64,000 nucleotides of DNA from Croceicoccus hydrothermalis (GCF_022378335.1 NZ_JAIQCI010000004.1:216346-280345), one strand, 5' to 3'. Counted from the stretch's first letter, positions 27,036-36,678 are shown. The notes: generated by a model from the letters alone, not told the origin. Made by a program: numbers and translations.

Positions 27036-27812
27036 TCAGTCGGCCAGCTCGATCCAGACCGGGGTGTGGTCGCTGCTCTTTTCCCGGCCGCGATATTCGC
27101 GGTCGACCCCGCTTGCCACCAGCCGGTCGGCCAGTTCGGGGGACAGCAGCGCATGGTCGATGCGAAAGCCGTGGTCACGCTGCCATGCGCCGGCCTGATA
27201 GTCCCAGAAGGTCCAGATGCCGCCCTGTGGATGGTGCGTGTCGATGGCGTCGGTCCACCCGTCGTGCAGCAGCCGGAAATACGCGTCGCGCGATTCCGGC
27301 TGCATCAGCGCATCGTCCGCCATCGCCTTTGGGGACCAGACGTCCTTGTCCTGCGGGATGACGTTGTAATCGCCGAACACCACGGTGGGGATTTCCTGCG
27401 CACGCAGATCCGCCATGCGGAGGCGCAGCCGCTCGAACCAGCGTAGCTTGTAATCGAATTTCGGGCCGGGGTGCGGGTTGCCATTGGGCAGGTAGATGCA
27501 CGCGATCCGCACGCCGCGCACCTCCGCCTCGAGATAGCGGGACTGCACATCCTCGTCATCGCCGGGCAGGCCGCGCATGATTTCACGCGCGGGTTCGTCC
27601 CCGCGGGTCAGTATGGCGACGCCGTTGAAACCTTTCTGCCCGTGCCAGATCGCCTGATATCCGAGATCGGGAAACGCATCGCCGGGGAAGGTTTCATCCG
27701 ACGACTTTATCTCCTGCAGACAGGCGATATCCGGCTTCGTTTCGTCCAGCCATTCGAGCAGGCGGGGCAGGCGCGCCTTCACCCCGTTGATATTGAAGCT
27801 CGCGATTTTCAT
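27036..27812 (-). CDS. xthA: exodeoxyribonuclease III (AP endonuclease)
   Basis: 258 residues. MKIASFNINGVKARLPRLLE, CLQEIKSSDETFP, GDYNVIPQDKDVW, FRIDHALLSPEL and SSDHTPVWIEL cover the ordered catalytic motifs, including the metal Glu, the DxN pair and the C-terminal DH. It repairs abasic sites and 3' blocks in DNA. The ErpA gene ends only 10 bases before its start, so the two are probably co-transcribed from upstream of erpA. Confidence 0.95.
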   Translation of the reverse strand: MKIASFNINGVKARLPRLLEWLDETKPDIACLQEIKSSDETFPGDAFPDLGYQAIWHGQKGFNGVAILTRGDEPAREIMRGLPGDDEDVQSRYLEAEVRGVRIACIYLPNGNPHPGPKFDYKLRWFERLRLRMADLRAQEIPTVVFGDYNVIPQDKDVWSPKAMADDALMQPESRDAYFRLLHDGWTDAIDTHHPQGGIWTFWDYQAGAWQRDHGFRIDHALLSPELADRLVASGVDREYRGREKSSDHTPVWIELAD

Positions 27813-27822
27813 GGATGCGGCA

Positions 27823-28155
27823 TCACACCGCGAAGCTGGAACCGCAACCGCATCCGGCGGCGGCCATCGGGTTTTCCACCCGGAATGCCGACCCGCCCAG
27901 CGATTCGACGAAATCCACCGTGCTGCCGCGCACGAGATCGAGGCTCATCGGATCGACGAGCAGGGTCACGCCGTCTTCCTCGACCGCGATGTCGTCATCC
28001 TCGCGCGTGTCGGCAAGGCCGAACCGGTATTGAAACCCCGAACATCCGCCCCCTTCCACCGAAAGGCGCAGCATCGCGGGCTGCTCCTGTCGCCGGGCGA
28101 TGGCCGCCACACGTTGCGCGGCGGCGGGGCTGAGGCTGATGGGCGCTTGTTCCAT
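27823..28155 (-). CDS. erpA: ErpA/HesB iron-sulfur cluster insertion protein
   Basis: 110 residues from the ATG giving MEQAPISLSPAAAQR. The three cluster-binding cysteines of the A-type carrier family are present: GGGCSGFQYRFGL and the C-terminal GCGCGSSF. It delivers Fe-S clusters to apoproteins. The upstream reading extension (to 28191) has no ribosome site. It is adjacent to the xthA gene. Confidence 0.9.
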   Translation of the reverse strand: MEQAPISLSPAAAQRVAAIARRQEQPAMLRLSVEGGGCSGFQYRFGLADTREDDDIAVEEDGVTLLVDPMSLDLVRGSTVDFVESLGGSAFRVENPMAAAGCGCGSSFAV

Positions 28156-28216
28156 GGGCTTCAAGATAGGGCGCGCGGGCCTGCGCGGCAAGATGCGCGT
28201 TCCGGCGCGAAGGGTA

Positions 28217-28648
28217 TCAGGCGTTGTGGATGTAGCTGCGCATCGCCCTGGCCTCGGCCTCGATCGCGTCGGTCTTCGCCTTTACCAGGTCGCCGATCGA
28301 TACGAAATCGATCATCGTGTCCCCGTCCATCACCGGCAAATGGCGAAAGCGCCGCTGTGTCATGAGCGAGAGCGCCTCATCCTCGGTCGTGTCGGGCGAC
28401 ACGGTGACGGCGGGCGCGGTCATCGCGTTCGACACCCGATGGTCCAGGGCCGCCGCGCCGTGCACCTCGATACAGCGGATGACGTCGCGCTCGGAAAATA
28501 TACCCGCCACGCCGCCGGTCTCGTCGATCACCGGCATCGCGCCGATGCGTTTCGCGGACAAAAGTGCAATGGCATCGGCAACGGTCATGTCGGGCCGGCA
28601 TGTGACGATGTCGACATTGCGGGCATCGGTGATTGTACGAATGGTCAT
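28217..28648 (-). CDS. tandem CBS-domain protein
   Basis: 143 residues, ATG preceded by GGGGAGAACG. Two CBS motifs fill the protein: VTCRPDMTVADAIALLSAKRIGAM in the first part and MTAPAVTVSPDTTEDEALSLM in the second. The pairs bind adenosine nucleotides, and the ligand could be AMP, ATP or NAD. It is a standalone regulator-type protein with no fused enzyme, divergent from a small membrane gene. Confidence 0.9.
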   Translation of the reverse strand: MTIRTITDARNVDIVTCRPDMTVADAIALLSAKRIGAMPVIDETGGVAGIFSERDVIRCIEVHGAAALDHRVSNAMTAPAVTVSPDTTEDEALSLMTQRRFRHLPVMDGDTMIDFVSIGDLVKAKTDAIEAEARAMRSYIHNA

Positions 28649-28726
28649 GGTCGTTCTCCCCATGCGTATCATGCCATCAAACGCGGCCCCTTGCCAGTAT
28701 CGCGCAATACGCCCATCTTGGCGGGC

Positions 28727-29026
28727 ATGACACCTCGGTCCCCCCTCGACGATCCGGACAACTCCTCCTTCGCGTGGGGGCGGTACAAACGTCTGATGCG
28801 TTTCATGGTCGTGGTGACCGTCATCGTGGTCGCCGTATCGCTCGGCCTGCTGTACTGGCGCAACGGGCTTGTCTCGATCCATTTCTATATCGCGACGGGG
28901 CTGGGTATCGGCTTTGCCATGATGTTGATGGCGGGATTGATGGGGCTTGTTTTCCTGTCCAGCGGGACCGGGCATGACGAAGCGGTCGACGACCGGCTCG
29001 GCGAGGATGCGAAGGATCTGTGGTAG
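28727..29026 (+). CDS. small two-helix membrane protein
   Basis: 99 residues. Two hydrophobic helices (MRFMVVVTVIVVAVSLGLLYW at ~24-44 and FYIATGLGIGFAMMLMAGLM at ~53-72) are separated by a short charged loop, with hydrophilic termini. The motif pattern fits small inner-membrane proteins widespread in sphingomonads. I cannot name a function. The ribosome site is weak, but the length and in-frame stop support it. Confidence 0.7.
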   Translation: MTPRSPLDDPDNSSFAWGRYKRLMRFMVVVTVIVVAVSLGLLYWRNGLVSIHFYIATGLGIGFAMMLMAGLMGLVFLSSGTGHDEAVDDRLGEDAKDLW

Positions 29027-29044
29027 GCGGGGACGCCGCCCCGA

Positions 29045-29470
29045 TCACCCCTTCGCGGGCGCGTCGTCGTCCGGTGTGCGCAGGCGAAAGGCCTCCACCG
29101 GCTCGCCGCCGATGAGGTGCTTCTGGATGATTTCCTCCAGCACTTCCGGCGTGCAGCCCCAGTACCAGACATTGTCGGGATAGACGACGGCCAGCGGCCC
29201 CGACTGACACACGCGCAGGCAATTCGCCTTCGTGCGCATCACGCCCCCCTTGCGATCCAGACCAAGCTTCGACAGCCGCTTTTTAAGATAGTTCCAGCTT
29301 TCGAGACCGACCTCCATGGAGCAGCATTTGGCCTTCGTCTGATCCGCACAGAGGAAAATGTGCCGCTGCATCGCGTCACCCCCGACCGAACGCAGGCAGG
29401 CCCGCGCCTTCGGCAGTTTTTCCTGCGCCCGTGCAAAGGTTTCTTCCATCGTCTTGGGCTGCTTTCCCAT
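29045..29470 (-). CDS. thioredoxin-like [2Fe-2S] ferredoxin
   Basis: 141 residues from the ATG that shares TAATG with the upstream DUF2497 stop. Cysteines occur in the order [15 protein letters not shown], then [21 protein letters not shown], which is the pattern of the thioredoxin-fold 2Fe-2S ferredoxins (Shethna-type). An extra ~59 residues precede the core, and a shorter start at the MQRHIF Met is possible. Electron partner unknown. Coupled with the PopZ-like gene. Confidence 0.83.
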   Translation of the reverse strand: MGKQPKTMEETFARAQEKLPKARACLRSVGGDAMQRHIFLCADQTKAKCCSMEVGLESWNYLKKRLSKLGLDRKGGVMRTKANCLRVCQSGPLAVVYPDNVWYWGCTPEVLEEIIQKHLIGGEPVEAFRLRTPDDDAPAKG

Positions 29471-29973
29471 TACGAGCGGCCCGTGATGCGGCGCACTTCG
29501 CGTTGCACGATGCGTTCGACGATTTCGGGCAGGTTGCTGTCGAGCCATTGCTTGAGCATCGGGCGCAGCATCTCGCGAATCATGTCCTCCAGCGCATTGT
29601 TCGCAGACCCGTTCGTCGACGGCGGCGTGGCCGACAGACCGGACAGCGCCGCCAGCGATTCGCCGATGGCGTCGCGGGCCGCACTCTCGATCAGGGGGGC
29701 ATCGCCCTCGGCCTCGCGCCCGTCTCGTGCGAAGTCGTTCCTCCGCGCCGGTTCCTCCGACGCAAACTCCGCCATGGCGCGATCGTCCCCGCGGGCATCG
29801 GCCCTATCGCGCTTGTGCCATTCAGCGTCCTGCGCGCCAACATCATGGCGGGCCGGTTCGGTCTGGCGCGGCATCGGCGCATCGCCGCCGGACGGGTGAC
29901 GATCGTCGCGGATGATGACCTTCTTGATCGAACGGAGAATCTCGTCGACCGATTGTTCGCCGTCCTGTGGCAA
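29470..29973 (-). CDS. DUF2497 / PopZ-like protein
   Basis: 167 residues with a TTG start (AGGGA upstream). The N-terminal [12 protein letters not shown] is the short PopZ-type helix that binds client proteins, and the C-terminal [18 protein letters not shown] with [14 protein letters not shown] is the oligomerisation helix pair. The middle is a disordered Asp/Ala/Glu/Pro-rich stretch. PopZ forms a polar matrix that anchors ParB-parS in Caulobacter. The same role here is inference from domain layout. It lies 47 bases after tolC. Confidence 0.83.
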   Translation of the reverse strand: MPQDGEQSVDEILRSIKKVIIRDDRHPSGGDAPMPRQTEPARHDVGAQDAEWHKRDRADARGDDRAMAEFASEEPARRNDFARDGREAEGDAPLIESAARDAIGESLAALSGLSATPPSTNGSANNALEDMIREMLRPMLKQWLDSNLPEIVERIVQREVRRITGRS

Positions 29974-30020
29974 TGCAGTCCCTTTCGCTGTGCCCGGTCA
30001 CGGGCTCCGTGACGCGGCCG

Positions 30021-31514
30021 CTATTGCGGGCCGAGTACCGGCTGTTCCGGGATTCTGGCGTCTTGTGCCGGCGTGTCAACGGTGCGGGTCGATTGCGCGA
30101 CCGGATCGTCATCGCGGGCCCAGTCCCACCAGTTGCCGGTGACGCGATCGTATCCCGCGATCGGATCGTTGAGCGGACCCACGTCGAGCGCGAGATCCTC
30201 CGCCTCCGCCTTCCCCATCGCGGCGAGCAGCGAGAACCCCGCGACATAGGCGTTGCGCCGCGCGGTCACGAGCTGCACCTGAGCATTGAGGAACTCGCGC
30301 TCCGCATCAAGAATATCGAGCACGGTGCGGTTGCCGACGGTGTTTTCCGCGCGCACCCCTTCAAGGCTGAGCTGCGCGGCATCGACGGCGGTGAGGGACG
30401 CATCGATTACCTGCCGCGCCGCGATCCAGGAGGCATAGGAGGCACGCACCTGCGCGATCACGTCCCGTTCGATCGCGATCTCGTTTTCAAGCTGAGAGGA
30501 GGCGCGGGCCTGCGCCTGACGTTCGAGCGCGGCGGGGCGTCCGCCCTGAAAGATCGGAACGCGTACGCGCGCACCGGCCTGCGCCGTGGTTTCGGCCTGG
30601 CTGATGACCCCGTCATTCACCCCGCCCAGCGTTCCGAAGAAATTCTGATACCCGCCGCTCGTATACACTTCCAACGTGGGCAGGCGGCTCGCCCCGGTCG
30701 CGCGGATATCGTATTGCGCGGCCTGGCTGCGTTCGCGCGCGGCGAGCAGGTCGGGATTCTCGCGCAAGGCGACCTCGACCGCGGCCTGCGGGCTGTCGGG
30801 AAGATTGGGAAGCGGCGGCGGCGGTTGCAAATCGGTTGGCGCCTCTCCGACAAGCTGAATATAGCGTTCGCGGCTCGCGATGAGGTTCGATTGCGCGGTC
30901 AGCAGATCGCTTTGCGCCAAGGCCAGCCGCGATCCTGATTGCGCGACATCGGTGCGCGTCAAAATGCCGATTTCGAACCGGTCGCTGGTCGATTGCAGGT
31001 TCACGCCCAGCGCATCGACATTCTGCCGGTTCAACCGCACGATGGCCGAATCCCGGATCACGTCCATATAGGCGCCGACGACCTGATTGAAGATCGCGCT
31101 TTCGGTGCCGCGCAGATCGGCGCGCCCGGCCGAAACCCGTTCCTCCGCCGCGCGCACCGCATTGCGCACCGCGCCCCCCTGATAGATCGGGACGGACAGT
31201 TCCAATCCGCCATTGAACAGGCGATCGGGTGCGGTGAACTGGTTCGAGCTTTGCCGCAGATACTCGATATAGGTGCCGGTAAGGGCGACGTTCGGACGCT
31301 CGTCCGCTTCGTTGATCGCGACATTGGCATCCACGGCGCGCAAATCGGCCCGCGCGGCCTGGACCGTCGGGTTCGAGCGATAAGCCTGCGCCAGCGCTTC
31401 CTGCAACGTATCGGCATGTGCCGCCGTGCCGAATGTGAGGGCCGAGCATGCCGCGACGCGGACGAGCAGGCGTGCGCCTGGCCGGTGAGGCGAATCCATC
31501 GCGCCACGATGCAT
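30021..31514 (-). CDS. tolC: TolC-family outer membrane efflux protein
   Basis: 497 residues starting 2 bases after the pcm stop (TAATCATG) with GGAG upstream. A signal peptide ends near TAAHA. DTLQEALAQAYRSNPTVQAAR starts the first coiled-coil hairpin, and a repeated second half follows, as expected of TolC. The C-terminal extension (PVAQSTRTVDTPAQD) is the periplasmic tail. It exports drugs or proteins through a tripartite pump; no partner genes are adjacent. pcm-tolC adjacency is common in alphaproteobacteria. Confidence 0.93.
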   Translation of the reverse strand: MHRGAMDSPHRPGARLLVRVAACSALTFGTAAHADTLQEALAQAYRSNPTVQAARADLRAVDANVAINEADERPNVALTGTYIEYLRQSSNQFTAPDRLFNGGLELSVPIYQGGAVRNAVRAAEERVSAGRADLRGTESAIFNQVVGAYMDVIRDSAIVRLNRQNVDALGVNLQSTSDRFEIGILTRTDVAQSGSRLALAQSDLLTAQSNLIASRERYIQLVGEAPTDLQPPPPLPNLPDSPQAAVEVALRENPDLLAARERSQAAQYDIRATGASRLPTLEVYTSGGYQNFFGTLGGVNDGVISQAETTAQAGARVRVPIFQGGRPAALERQAQARASSQLENEIAIERDVIAQVRASYASWIAARQVIDASLTAVDAAQLSLEGVRAENTVGNRTVLDILDAEREFLNAQVQLVTARRNAYVAGFSLLAAMGKAEAEDLALDVGPLNDPIAGYDRVTGNWWDWARDDDPVAQSTRTVDTPAQDARIPEQPVLGPQ

Positions 31515-31516
31515 GA

Positions 31517-32182
31517 TTAGAAGCTCCAGCTTTTCGGTTTCGCGAAGGCGGAGAGAACCGGAAAGCCCATTTCGGCGAGCGGCTGTATCGCGATGGCACC
31601 GCCCGATTTGCGGCCGATCGCGACACGGGTCACGCCGCGGGTCACGGTGCCCATGACGATGCGCCCCTCGTCGGCCAGCTGATTCGCGAAACTTGTGGGA
31701 AGCTCCTCCACCGCGCCGTCGATCACGATGAGATCGTAGGGCGCGCCATCCGGCAGCCCGTTTTCGAGCGGAGCATTGTGCCAGTTTCCGCGCCCGTTGT
31801 GCGGACAGGCGCCGGACAGGCGGCCGTCGGGTTCCACGACGTCGAGCGTTGCGACACGCGGGCCGAGCAGCGCGGCGAGATATCCTGTCCCCCCCGCGAT
31901 CAGAAGCGTGCGGTCGTCGTCGCGCGGGCGGGCTTCCTGCAACAATCGCGCCTGTGCGAACGGCGACGACATCGCGCGCCCTTCGCCCAGCGGCAGCGAC
32001 CGGTCCATATAGGCGACGGCGCGCAGGTCGGCGGTGACGTAATCCTCGCGCGGGATGGTGCCCATCGCGTCGAGCAGCCAGTCGGCGGTGATGCCGCTGG
32101 GGCGAAGCTGGCTGTCGATCATGGCGCGGCGGGCGCGAGCGAAATCCTGGGGAGTGACGGTGTCGGCGGGGGCGGTCGCCAT
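31517..32182 (-). CDS. pcm: protein-L-isoaspartate O-methyltransferase
   Basis: 221 residues from the ATG with AAGAG about 8 bases upstream; an upstream reading extension has no support. The family SAM loop appears as LIAGGTGYLAALLGPRV and is followed by GAPYDLIVIDGAVEELP. It repairs isoaspartyl residues in aged proteins, in the cytoplasm. It is followed directly by tolC, and it is divergent from the fumarase gene. Confidence 0.9.
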   Translation of the reverse strand: MATAPADTVTPQDFARARRAMIDSQLRPSGITADWLLDAMGTIPREDYVTADLRAVAYMDRSLPLGEGRAMSSPFAQARLLQEARPRDDDRTLLIAGGTGYLAALLGPRVATLDVVEPDGRLSGACPHNGRGNWHNAPLENGLPDGAPYDLIVIDGAVEELPTSFANQLADEGRIVMGTVTRGVTRVAIGRKSGGAIAIQPLAEMGFPVLSAFAKPKSWSF

Positions 32183-32424
32183 GGTGATTCTCTTCTTTCG
32201 CAAAAGGATCCGGTTCGGGCACTGTCTTAGCACAATAATACAGTCATGCAATCGCCCGATTGGCGCGGGCGTTACCCGATCGCGGGCGCGGGTAAAAGAC
32301 CCGATATGGCGCGCCATCTTGGCAATCGCGGGACGGGCGGGTAGAGGCGCCAGAACACGGGCAACGCACGCGGGCAACGGCCACGGACAAAGGGCGCAGG
32401 CCGCCGCATCACGGGGACAAGACG

Positions 32425-33951
32425 ATGGCGCAAATGGTGACAATCGAGGAAGCCGACCTGATCGAGAGCGTGGCCGACGCGCTGCAATACATCAGCTTCT
32501 ATCACCCGATGGATTACATCAAGGCGCTCGGCGAGGCGCATGATGCAGAGGCGAACCCCGCGGCCAAGGACGCCATCGCGCAGATCCTCACCAACAGCCG
32601 CATGTGCGCCGAAGGGCACCGCCCGATCTGCCAGGATACGGGCATCGTCAACGTGTTCGTGAAATGGGGGCAGAACTGCCGCCTGGCATCGGACCGCAGC
32701 ATGCAGGAGGTCGTGGATGAGGGCGTTCGCCGCGCCTATACCCATGCCGAAAACAAGCTGCGCGCCTCGATCCTCGCCGATCCGGCCTTTACCCGCCGCA
32801 ATACGAAGGACAACACCCCGTGCGTGCTGTCGGTCGAAATGGTGCCGGGCGACACGGTGTCGGTCGATGTCGCGGCAAAGGGCGGCGGCAGCGAGAACAA
32901 GTCGAAGTTCAAGATGATGAACCCGTCCGACAATATCGTCGACTGGGTGCTCGAAATGATACCGCAGATGGGCGCCGGCTGGTGCCCGCCCGGCATGCTG
33001 GGCATCGGGATCGGCGGCACGGCGGAACATTGCGTGAAGCTGGCGAAGCAATCGTTGATGGATCCGATCGACATGGGGCAGCTGAAACAGCGGGGTCCGC
33101 AGAACGATATCGAGAAGCTGCGCATCGAGATTTTCGACAAGGTCAACGCGCTCGGCATCGGGGCGCAGGGGCTGGGCGGGCTGTCCACCGTGCTCGACGT
33201 GAAAATCCTCGACTGGCCGTGCCATGCCGCGGGCAAGCCGGTCGCGATGATCCCCAATTGCGCCGCCACGCGCCACGCCCATTTCACCCTCGACGGCAGC
33301 GGGCCGAGCTTCATCGACCCGCCCAGGCTCGACGAATGGCCCAAGGTTGGCTGGAAGCCGGACGATTCGGCCCGCCGTGTCGATCTCGACACGCTGACCG
33401 CCGAGGAGGTGCAAAGCTGGAAGCATGGCGACCGGCTGCTTTTGTCGGGCCACATGCTGACCGGGCGCGACGCGGCGCACAAGCGCATCCATGACATGCT
33501 GGAACGCGGCGAGGAGCTGCCGGTCGAGTTCAAGGGCCGCGCGATCTATTATGTTGGCCCGGTCGATCCCGTCATGGGCGAGGTCGTCGGTCCCGCCGGC
33601 CCGACCACGGCGACGCGCATGGACAAGTTCACCGACATGATGCTGGACCTTGGCCTGCTCGCCATGATCGGCAAGGCCGAACGCGGTCAGGGCGCGGTCG
33701 ATGTCATCGCCAAGCACAAGGTCGCCTATCTGATGGCGACAGGCGGTGCGGCCTATCTCGTGTCGCGGGCGATCAAGGATGCGAAGGTCGTCGGGTTCGA
33801 GGATCTTGGCATGGAGGCGATCTACGAATTCCGGGTCGAGGACATGCCGGTCACCGTCGCCGTCGATGCGGAGGGCAAGAACGTGCATACGCTCGCCCCG
33901 CTGGTCTGGCGGGAGAAAATCGCGAAGGAAGGGCTGCTCACCGCGGGTTGA
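32425..33951 (+). CDS. fumA: class I (Fe-S) fumarate hydratase
   Basis: 508 residues, a single-chain fumarase of the oxygen-sensitive 4Fe-4S type. One cluster cysteine is C69 in PICQDTGIVNVF, another lies in MIPNCAATRHAH. The C-terminal TGGAAYLVSRAIKDAKVVGFED and DMPVTVAVDAEG complete the beta-domain. It interconverts fumarate and malate in the TCA cycle. It stands alone and divergent from pcm. Whether a class II fumarase exists elsewhere is not visible here. Confidence 0.94.
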   Translation: MAQMVTIEEADLIESVADALQYISFYHPMDYIKALGEAHDAEANPAAKDAIAQILTNSRMCAEGHRPICQDTGIVNVFVKWGQNCRLASDRSMQEVVDEGVRRAYTHAENKLRASILADPAFTRRNTKDNTPCVLSVEMVPGDTVSVDVAAKGGGSENKSKFKMMNPSDNIVDWVLEMIPQMGAGWCPPGMLGIGIGGTAEHCVKLAKQSLMDPIDMGQLKQRGPQNDIEKLRIEIFDKVNALGIGAQGLGGLSTVLDVKILDWPCHAAGKPVAMIPNCAATRHAHFTLDGSGPSFIDPPRLDEWPKVGWKPDDSARRVDLDTLTAEEVQSWKHGDRLLLSGHMLTGRDAAHKRIHDMLERGEELPVEFKGRAIYYVGPVDPVMGEVVGPAGPTTATRMDKFTDMMLDLGLLAMIGKAERGQGAVDVIAKHKVAYLMATGGAAYLVSRAIKDAKVVGFEDLGMEAIYEFRVEDMPVTVAVDAEGKNVHTLAPLVWREKIAKEGLLTAG

Positions 33952-34056
33952 GCCGGAGCGGCGCCGCGACGCCGTTCGACGGGCGACACACTGGCATCGA
34001 CGGACGACATGCGCGCGCTGGCCTATTGCGCGCGGGCACGATAGCACTTGCGCAGT

Positions 34057-35388
34057 ATGAATGACGATGCACCCATAGGGCCCTCCCGCGTACCGCTTTC
34101 CACCGTCCTTCTGTCGATGGCGGGGCTCTGGGCGTGTTATTTCGCGCTCGTCACGGCGCGGGGCTGGCTGCTCGAACTGGAGTATCAGGGTGAGTTGCTG
34201 GCGCTGCGCGGGGCGGTGTCGCTGGCGAGTATTGCGGTGACGATGCTGCTCTGGCTCGTGCTGCGCGGGTTCGATGACCGGCGGATCGGGCTGCGCGTGT
34301 TCATCGCATTGTTCGCGGCATTGCCGGCCGCACTGCTCCTCGCCGTCATCAATCAGCGCGTTTTTGCCGATGTCGAGATGCGGGTGAATGCGCGCATGGC
34401 GGAAAAGCAGGGCCTGCGCATGCACCGGGACGAGGCGGGCAATCTGCTCGTCGATCTGCCAGGCCTGCGCGCGCCACCCGGCATCGCTCCTCCCGAGGCG
34501 CCACCCCCGCCCGATGGCGATACCAGCGTCCCGCCCGAAAGCCCGCCGCCCCCGCCCGCGGTGCCAGTGCCCGATGGCGCGAACTCCGGCACCATCACCA
34601 TCGACAGCCTTTCGCGTGAGGAGATGATGTGGCGGCAGCTTACCGATATTGCGCTCGGCCGTTATTTCCTCCTGATCGCGTGGGCGGCGCTCTATATCGC
34701 GCTGACGCAGGCGCAGAACGCGCGCACCGCCGAACGGCGCGAGGGGGAATATCGCCGCGCGGCGAAGGCGGCGGAGTTGCGCTCGCTCCGGTATCAGGTC
34801 AACCCGCATTTCCTGTTCAACACATTGAATTCGCTGTCCGCGCTGGTCATGACGGGCCGCGCGCAACAGGCCGAAACCATGATCCAGTCGATCAGCACGT
34901 TTTACCGCCGGAGCCTGTCGGGCGATCCGTCGGGCGACGTCCCGCTGGCCGAGGAGATCGAATTGCAGCGCGCCTATCTCCGCATCGAATCGGTGCGGTT
35001 TCCCGAACGGCTGCACACCGCATTCGATGTGCCCGACGCGCTTGGCGATGCGCGCGTGCCGGGCATGATCCTGCAACCGTTAATCGAGAACAGCGTGAAA
35101 TATGCGGTTGCCCCGCTTACCCGCCCGGTCACGATCCGCGTATCGGCGGAGGAAGAATATGGCCGGCTCGTCCTCACCATCGCGGACGATGGCCCGGGTG
35201 ACGCGCTGACCGGGGCAAAGGCCGAAGGGTGCGGCATCGGCGTGTCCAACGTGCGCAATCGCCTGCGCATCCGTTACGGTGAAAACGCCACCGTCGTCAG
35301 CGGGAGCACCGGCGCAGGCTGGCGCACGGTGATCCGCATGCCGCTCGAACGGGTCGGCCCGGCACGCAGCAGGCGGACCGAGGGATGA
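34057..35388 (+). CDS. LytS-type sensor histidine kinase
   Basis: 443 residues from the second ATG in frame. Three N-terminal hydrophobic helices are followed by a periplasmic loop rich in Pro (~160-190). A fourth helix (YFLLIAWAALYIALTQAQ) comes next. The His_kinase box LRYQVNPHFLFNTLNSLSAL is the LytS-family phosphorylation site, and an HATPase domain ends the protein. It shares ATGA with the LytTR regulator gene, so the two are a two-component pair. Signal unknown. Confidence 0.92.
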   Translation: MNDDAPIGPSRVPLSTVLLSMAGLWACYFALVTARGWLLELEYQGELLALRGAVSLASIAVTMLLWLVLRGFDDRRIGLRVFIALFAALPAALLLAVINQRVFADVEMRVNARMAEKQGLRMHRDEAGNLLVDLPGLRAPPGIAPPEAPPPPDGDTSVPPESPPPPPAVPVPDGANSGTITIDSLSREEMMWRQLTDIALGRYFLLIAWAALYIALTQAQNARTAERREGEYRRAAKAAELRSLRYQVNPHFLFNTLNSLSALVMTGRAQQAETMIQSISTFYRRSLSGDPSGDVPLAEEIELQRAYLRIESVRFPERLHTAFDVPDALGDARVPGMILQPLIENSVKYAVAPLTRPVTIRVSAEEEYGRLVLTIADDGPGDALTGAKAEGCGIGVSNVRNRLRIRYGENATVVSGSTGAGWRTVIRMPLERVGPARSRRTEG

Positions 35389-35402
35389 GCGGAGAGGCAG
35401 GC

Positions 35403-36209
35403 ATGTTGCAGACGTTGATCGTGGATGACGAACCGCTGGCCATCGAACGGTTGCAGGTTATCTGCGCACGTATCGAAACGCTGCGGATCGTGGGAACGGC
35501 CGCCGACGGAGCCGCCGCCCTGCGCATGATCGAGGCGTTGCGCCCCGATCTCGTCCTGCTCGACATGACGATGCCCGAACTCGACGGGCTTTCGGTGGCA
35601 CGCCACATCGCCCGTGCGACCCGCGACGCGACCCTGGATGCGCCACAACCCGCGGTGATCTTCGTCACCGCGCACGACAGCTTTGCGGTGGAGGCTTTCG
35701 ACCTCGACGCCGTGGATTACGTTTTGAAACCCGTGGCGGCGGACAGGCTGGAACGGGCGGTGACGCGCGCCCTGTCGCGCCGGGACGGCGGGGCCGATCG
35801 GGGTCGGGACGGTCAGAATGACGACAGGCCGGGCAAACCGGGCGGCGGCGCCCGCGGCGGATCCGTTGGGGGAGAGGCCCATATCGATGAATTCTGGGTG
35901 CCGCATCGCTCCGAATTGCTGCGCATTGCCGCAAGCGACGTGCAGCGCATCGATGCGGAGCGCGATTATGTCCGCCTGCATGTGGGAGAGGTGAGCTATC
36001 TCCTGCTCGAAACCATTTCCGGGCTGGAGGAGAGGCTTTCGCCTTCCGATTTCATCCGGGTGCATCGGTCGACCATGTTGCGCCGCGATTTCATCACCGG
36101 GCTGAGGCACGAAGGGCTGGGCGTATGGTGTGCAGAGCTCGCCGACGACAGCGCGGTGCGGATCGGGCGTACCTACTTGAAGGCGGTCAAGGCGATGGCG
36201 GGCCGCTGA
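35403..36209 (+). CDS. LytTR-type response regulator
   Basis: 268 residues from the ATG with GGAGAGG just upstream; the earlier ATG at 35385, overlapping the kinase stop, would add 6. The receiver domain has LIVDDEPLAI and the phospho-Asp in LVLLDMTMPELDG. A Gly/Arg-rich linker (~130-155) follows. The C-terminal LytTR DNA-binding domain contains IDAERDYVRLHVGEVSYLL and RVHRSTMLRRDFI. Its targets are not predictable from this window. Confidence 0.92.
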   Translation: MLQTLIVDDEPLAIERLQVICARIETLRIVGTAADGAAALRMIEALRPDLVLLDMTMPELDGLSVARHIARATRDATLDAPQPAVIFVTAHDSFAVEAFDLDAVDYVLKPVAADRLERAVTRALSRRDGGADRGRDGQNDDRPGKPGGGARGGSVGGEAHIDEFWVPHRSELLRIAASDVQRIDAERDYVRLHVGEVSYLLLETISGLEERLSPSDFIRVHRSTMLRRDFITGLRHEGLGVWCAELADDSAVRIGRTYLKAVKAMAGR

Positions 36210-36271
36210 AAGCCGCTCGGCGCCCTGCGCAGCACGGAAGGGACGGTGACGCCGCCCCCTCGATACGGGAA

Positions 36272-36308
36272 AGCGCCCGAACCGGGGGACTGGTCCGGTC
36301 CGGGCGCT
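36272..36308 (-). terminator. rho-independent-type hairpin downstream of the UrcA gene
   Basis: AGCGCCCG / CGGGCGCT (8 pairs), then one mismatch and six further pairs (some GT) around an internal loop. On the minus strand TTT follows the hairpin. It lies 25 bases past the UrcA stop. Confidence 0.7.
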
Positions 36309-36333
36309 AGCCGACGACTGACGCTTGGGGCAT

Positions 36334-36678
36334 TCAGCCGCCGTAACGGGCGTTGTTGATTGCGGTGGCCATCTGTCCCTCGCTGCGCTGAAGCGCGATG
36401 CGGACACAGGCCGACTGTTCATCCGGCGTGGCGATCATGCCGCTCACCGTGTAGAGGCAGACGTCATAGGCGGCGGCCTTCACGCGCTTCTTGAGCGTGC
36501 GCTGCCCCTCCTCGGTCGACAGGTCGAGATCGTTCACCTGCACCGTGGTCGTGGCCCCCTCATCCGGGCCGCGCTGCACCCAGGGTTCGGCATGGGCGGG
36601 CGCTGCGATCATCGGCGCGGCCAGGACGGCGGCGGCGAGGGCGGGGGCAATCTTCTTGTTGAAAGTGCGTGCGAACAT
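36334..36678 (-). CDS. UrcA-family secreted protein
   Basis: 114 residues with an AAGGAACC site. The signal peptide (ALAAAVLAAPMIAAPAHA) is followed by the UrcA core: VQVNDLDLSTEEGQRTLKKR, a pair of cysteines in YDVCLY and QSACVRIAL, and a short tail. The family is small, exported and widespread in sphingomonads and xanthomonads; function unknown. Confidence 0.85.
   Translation of the reverse strand: MFARTFNKKIAPALAAAVLAAPMIAAPAHAEPWVQRGPDEGATTTVQVNDLDLSTEEGQRTLKKRVKAAAYDVCLYTVSGMIATPDEQSACVRIALQRSEGQMATAINNARYGG

Noticed and set aside
32272..35076. 934-residue minus-strand open frame over fumarase and the sensor kinase
   Set aside because: Antisense to two clear genes and with shadow-type composition (His/Arg rich), without a ribosome site.
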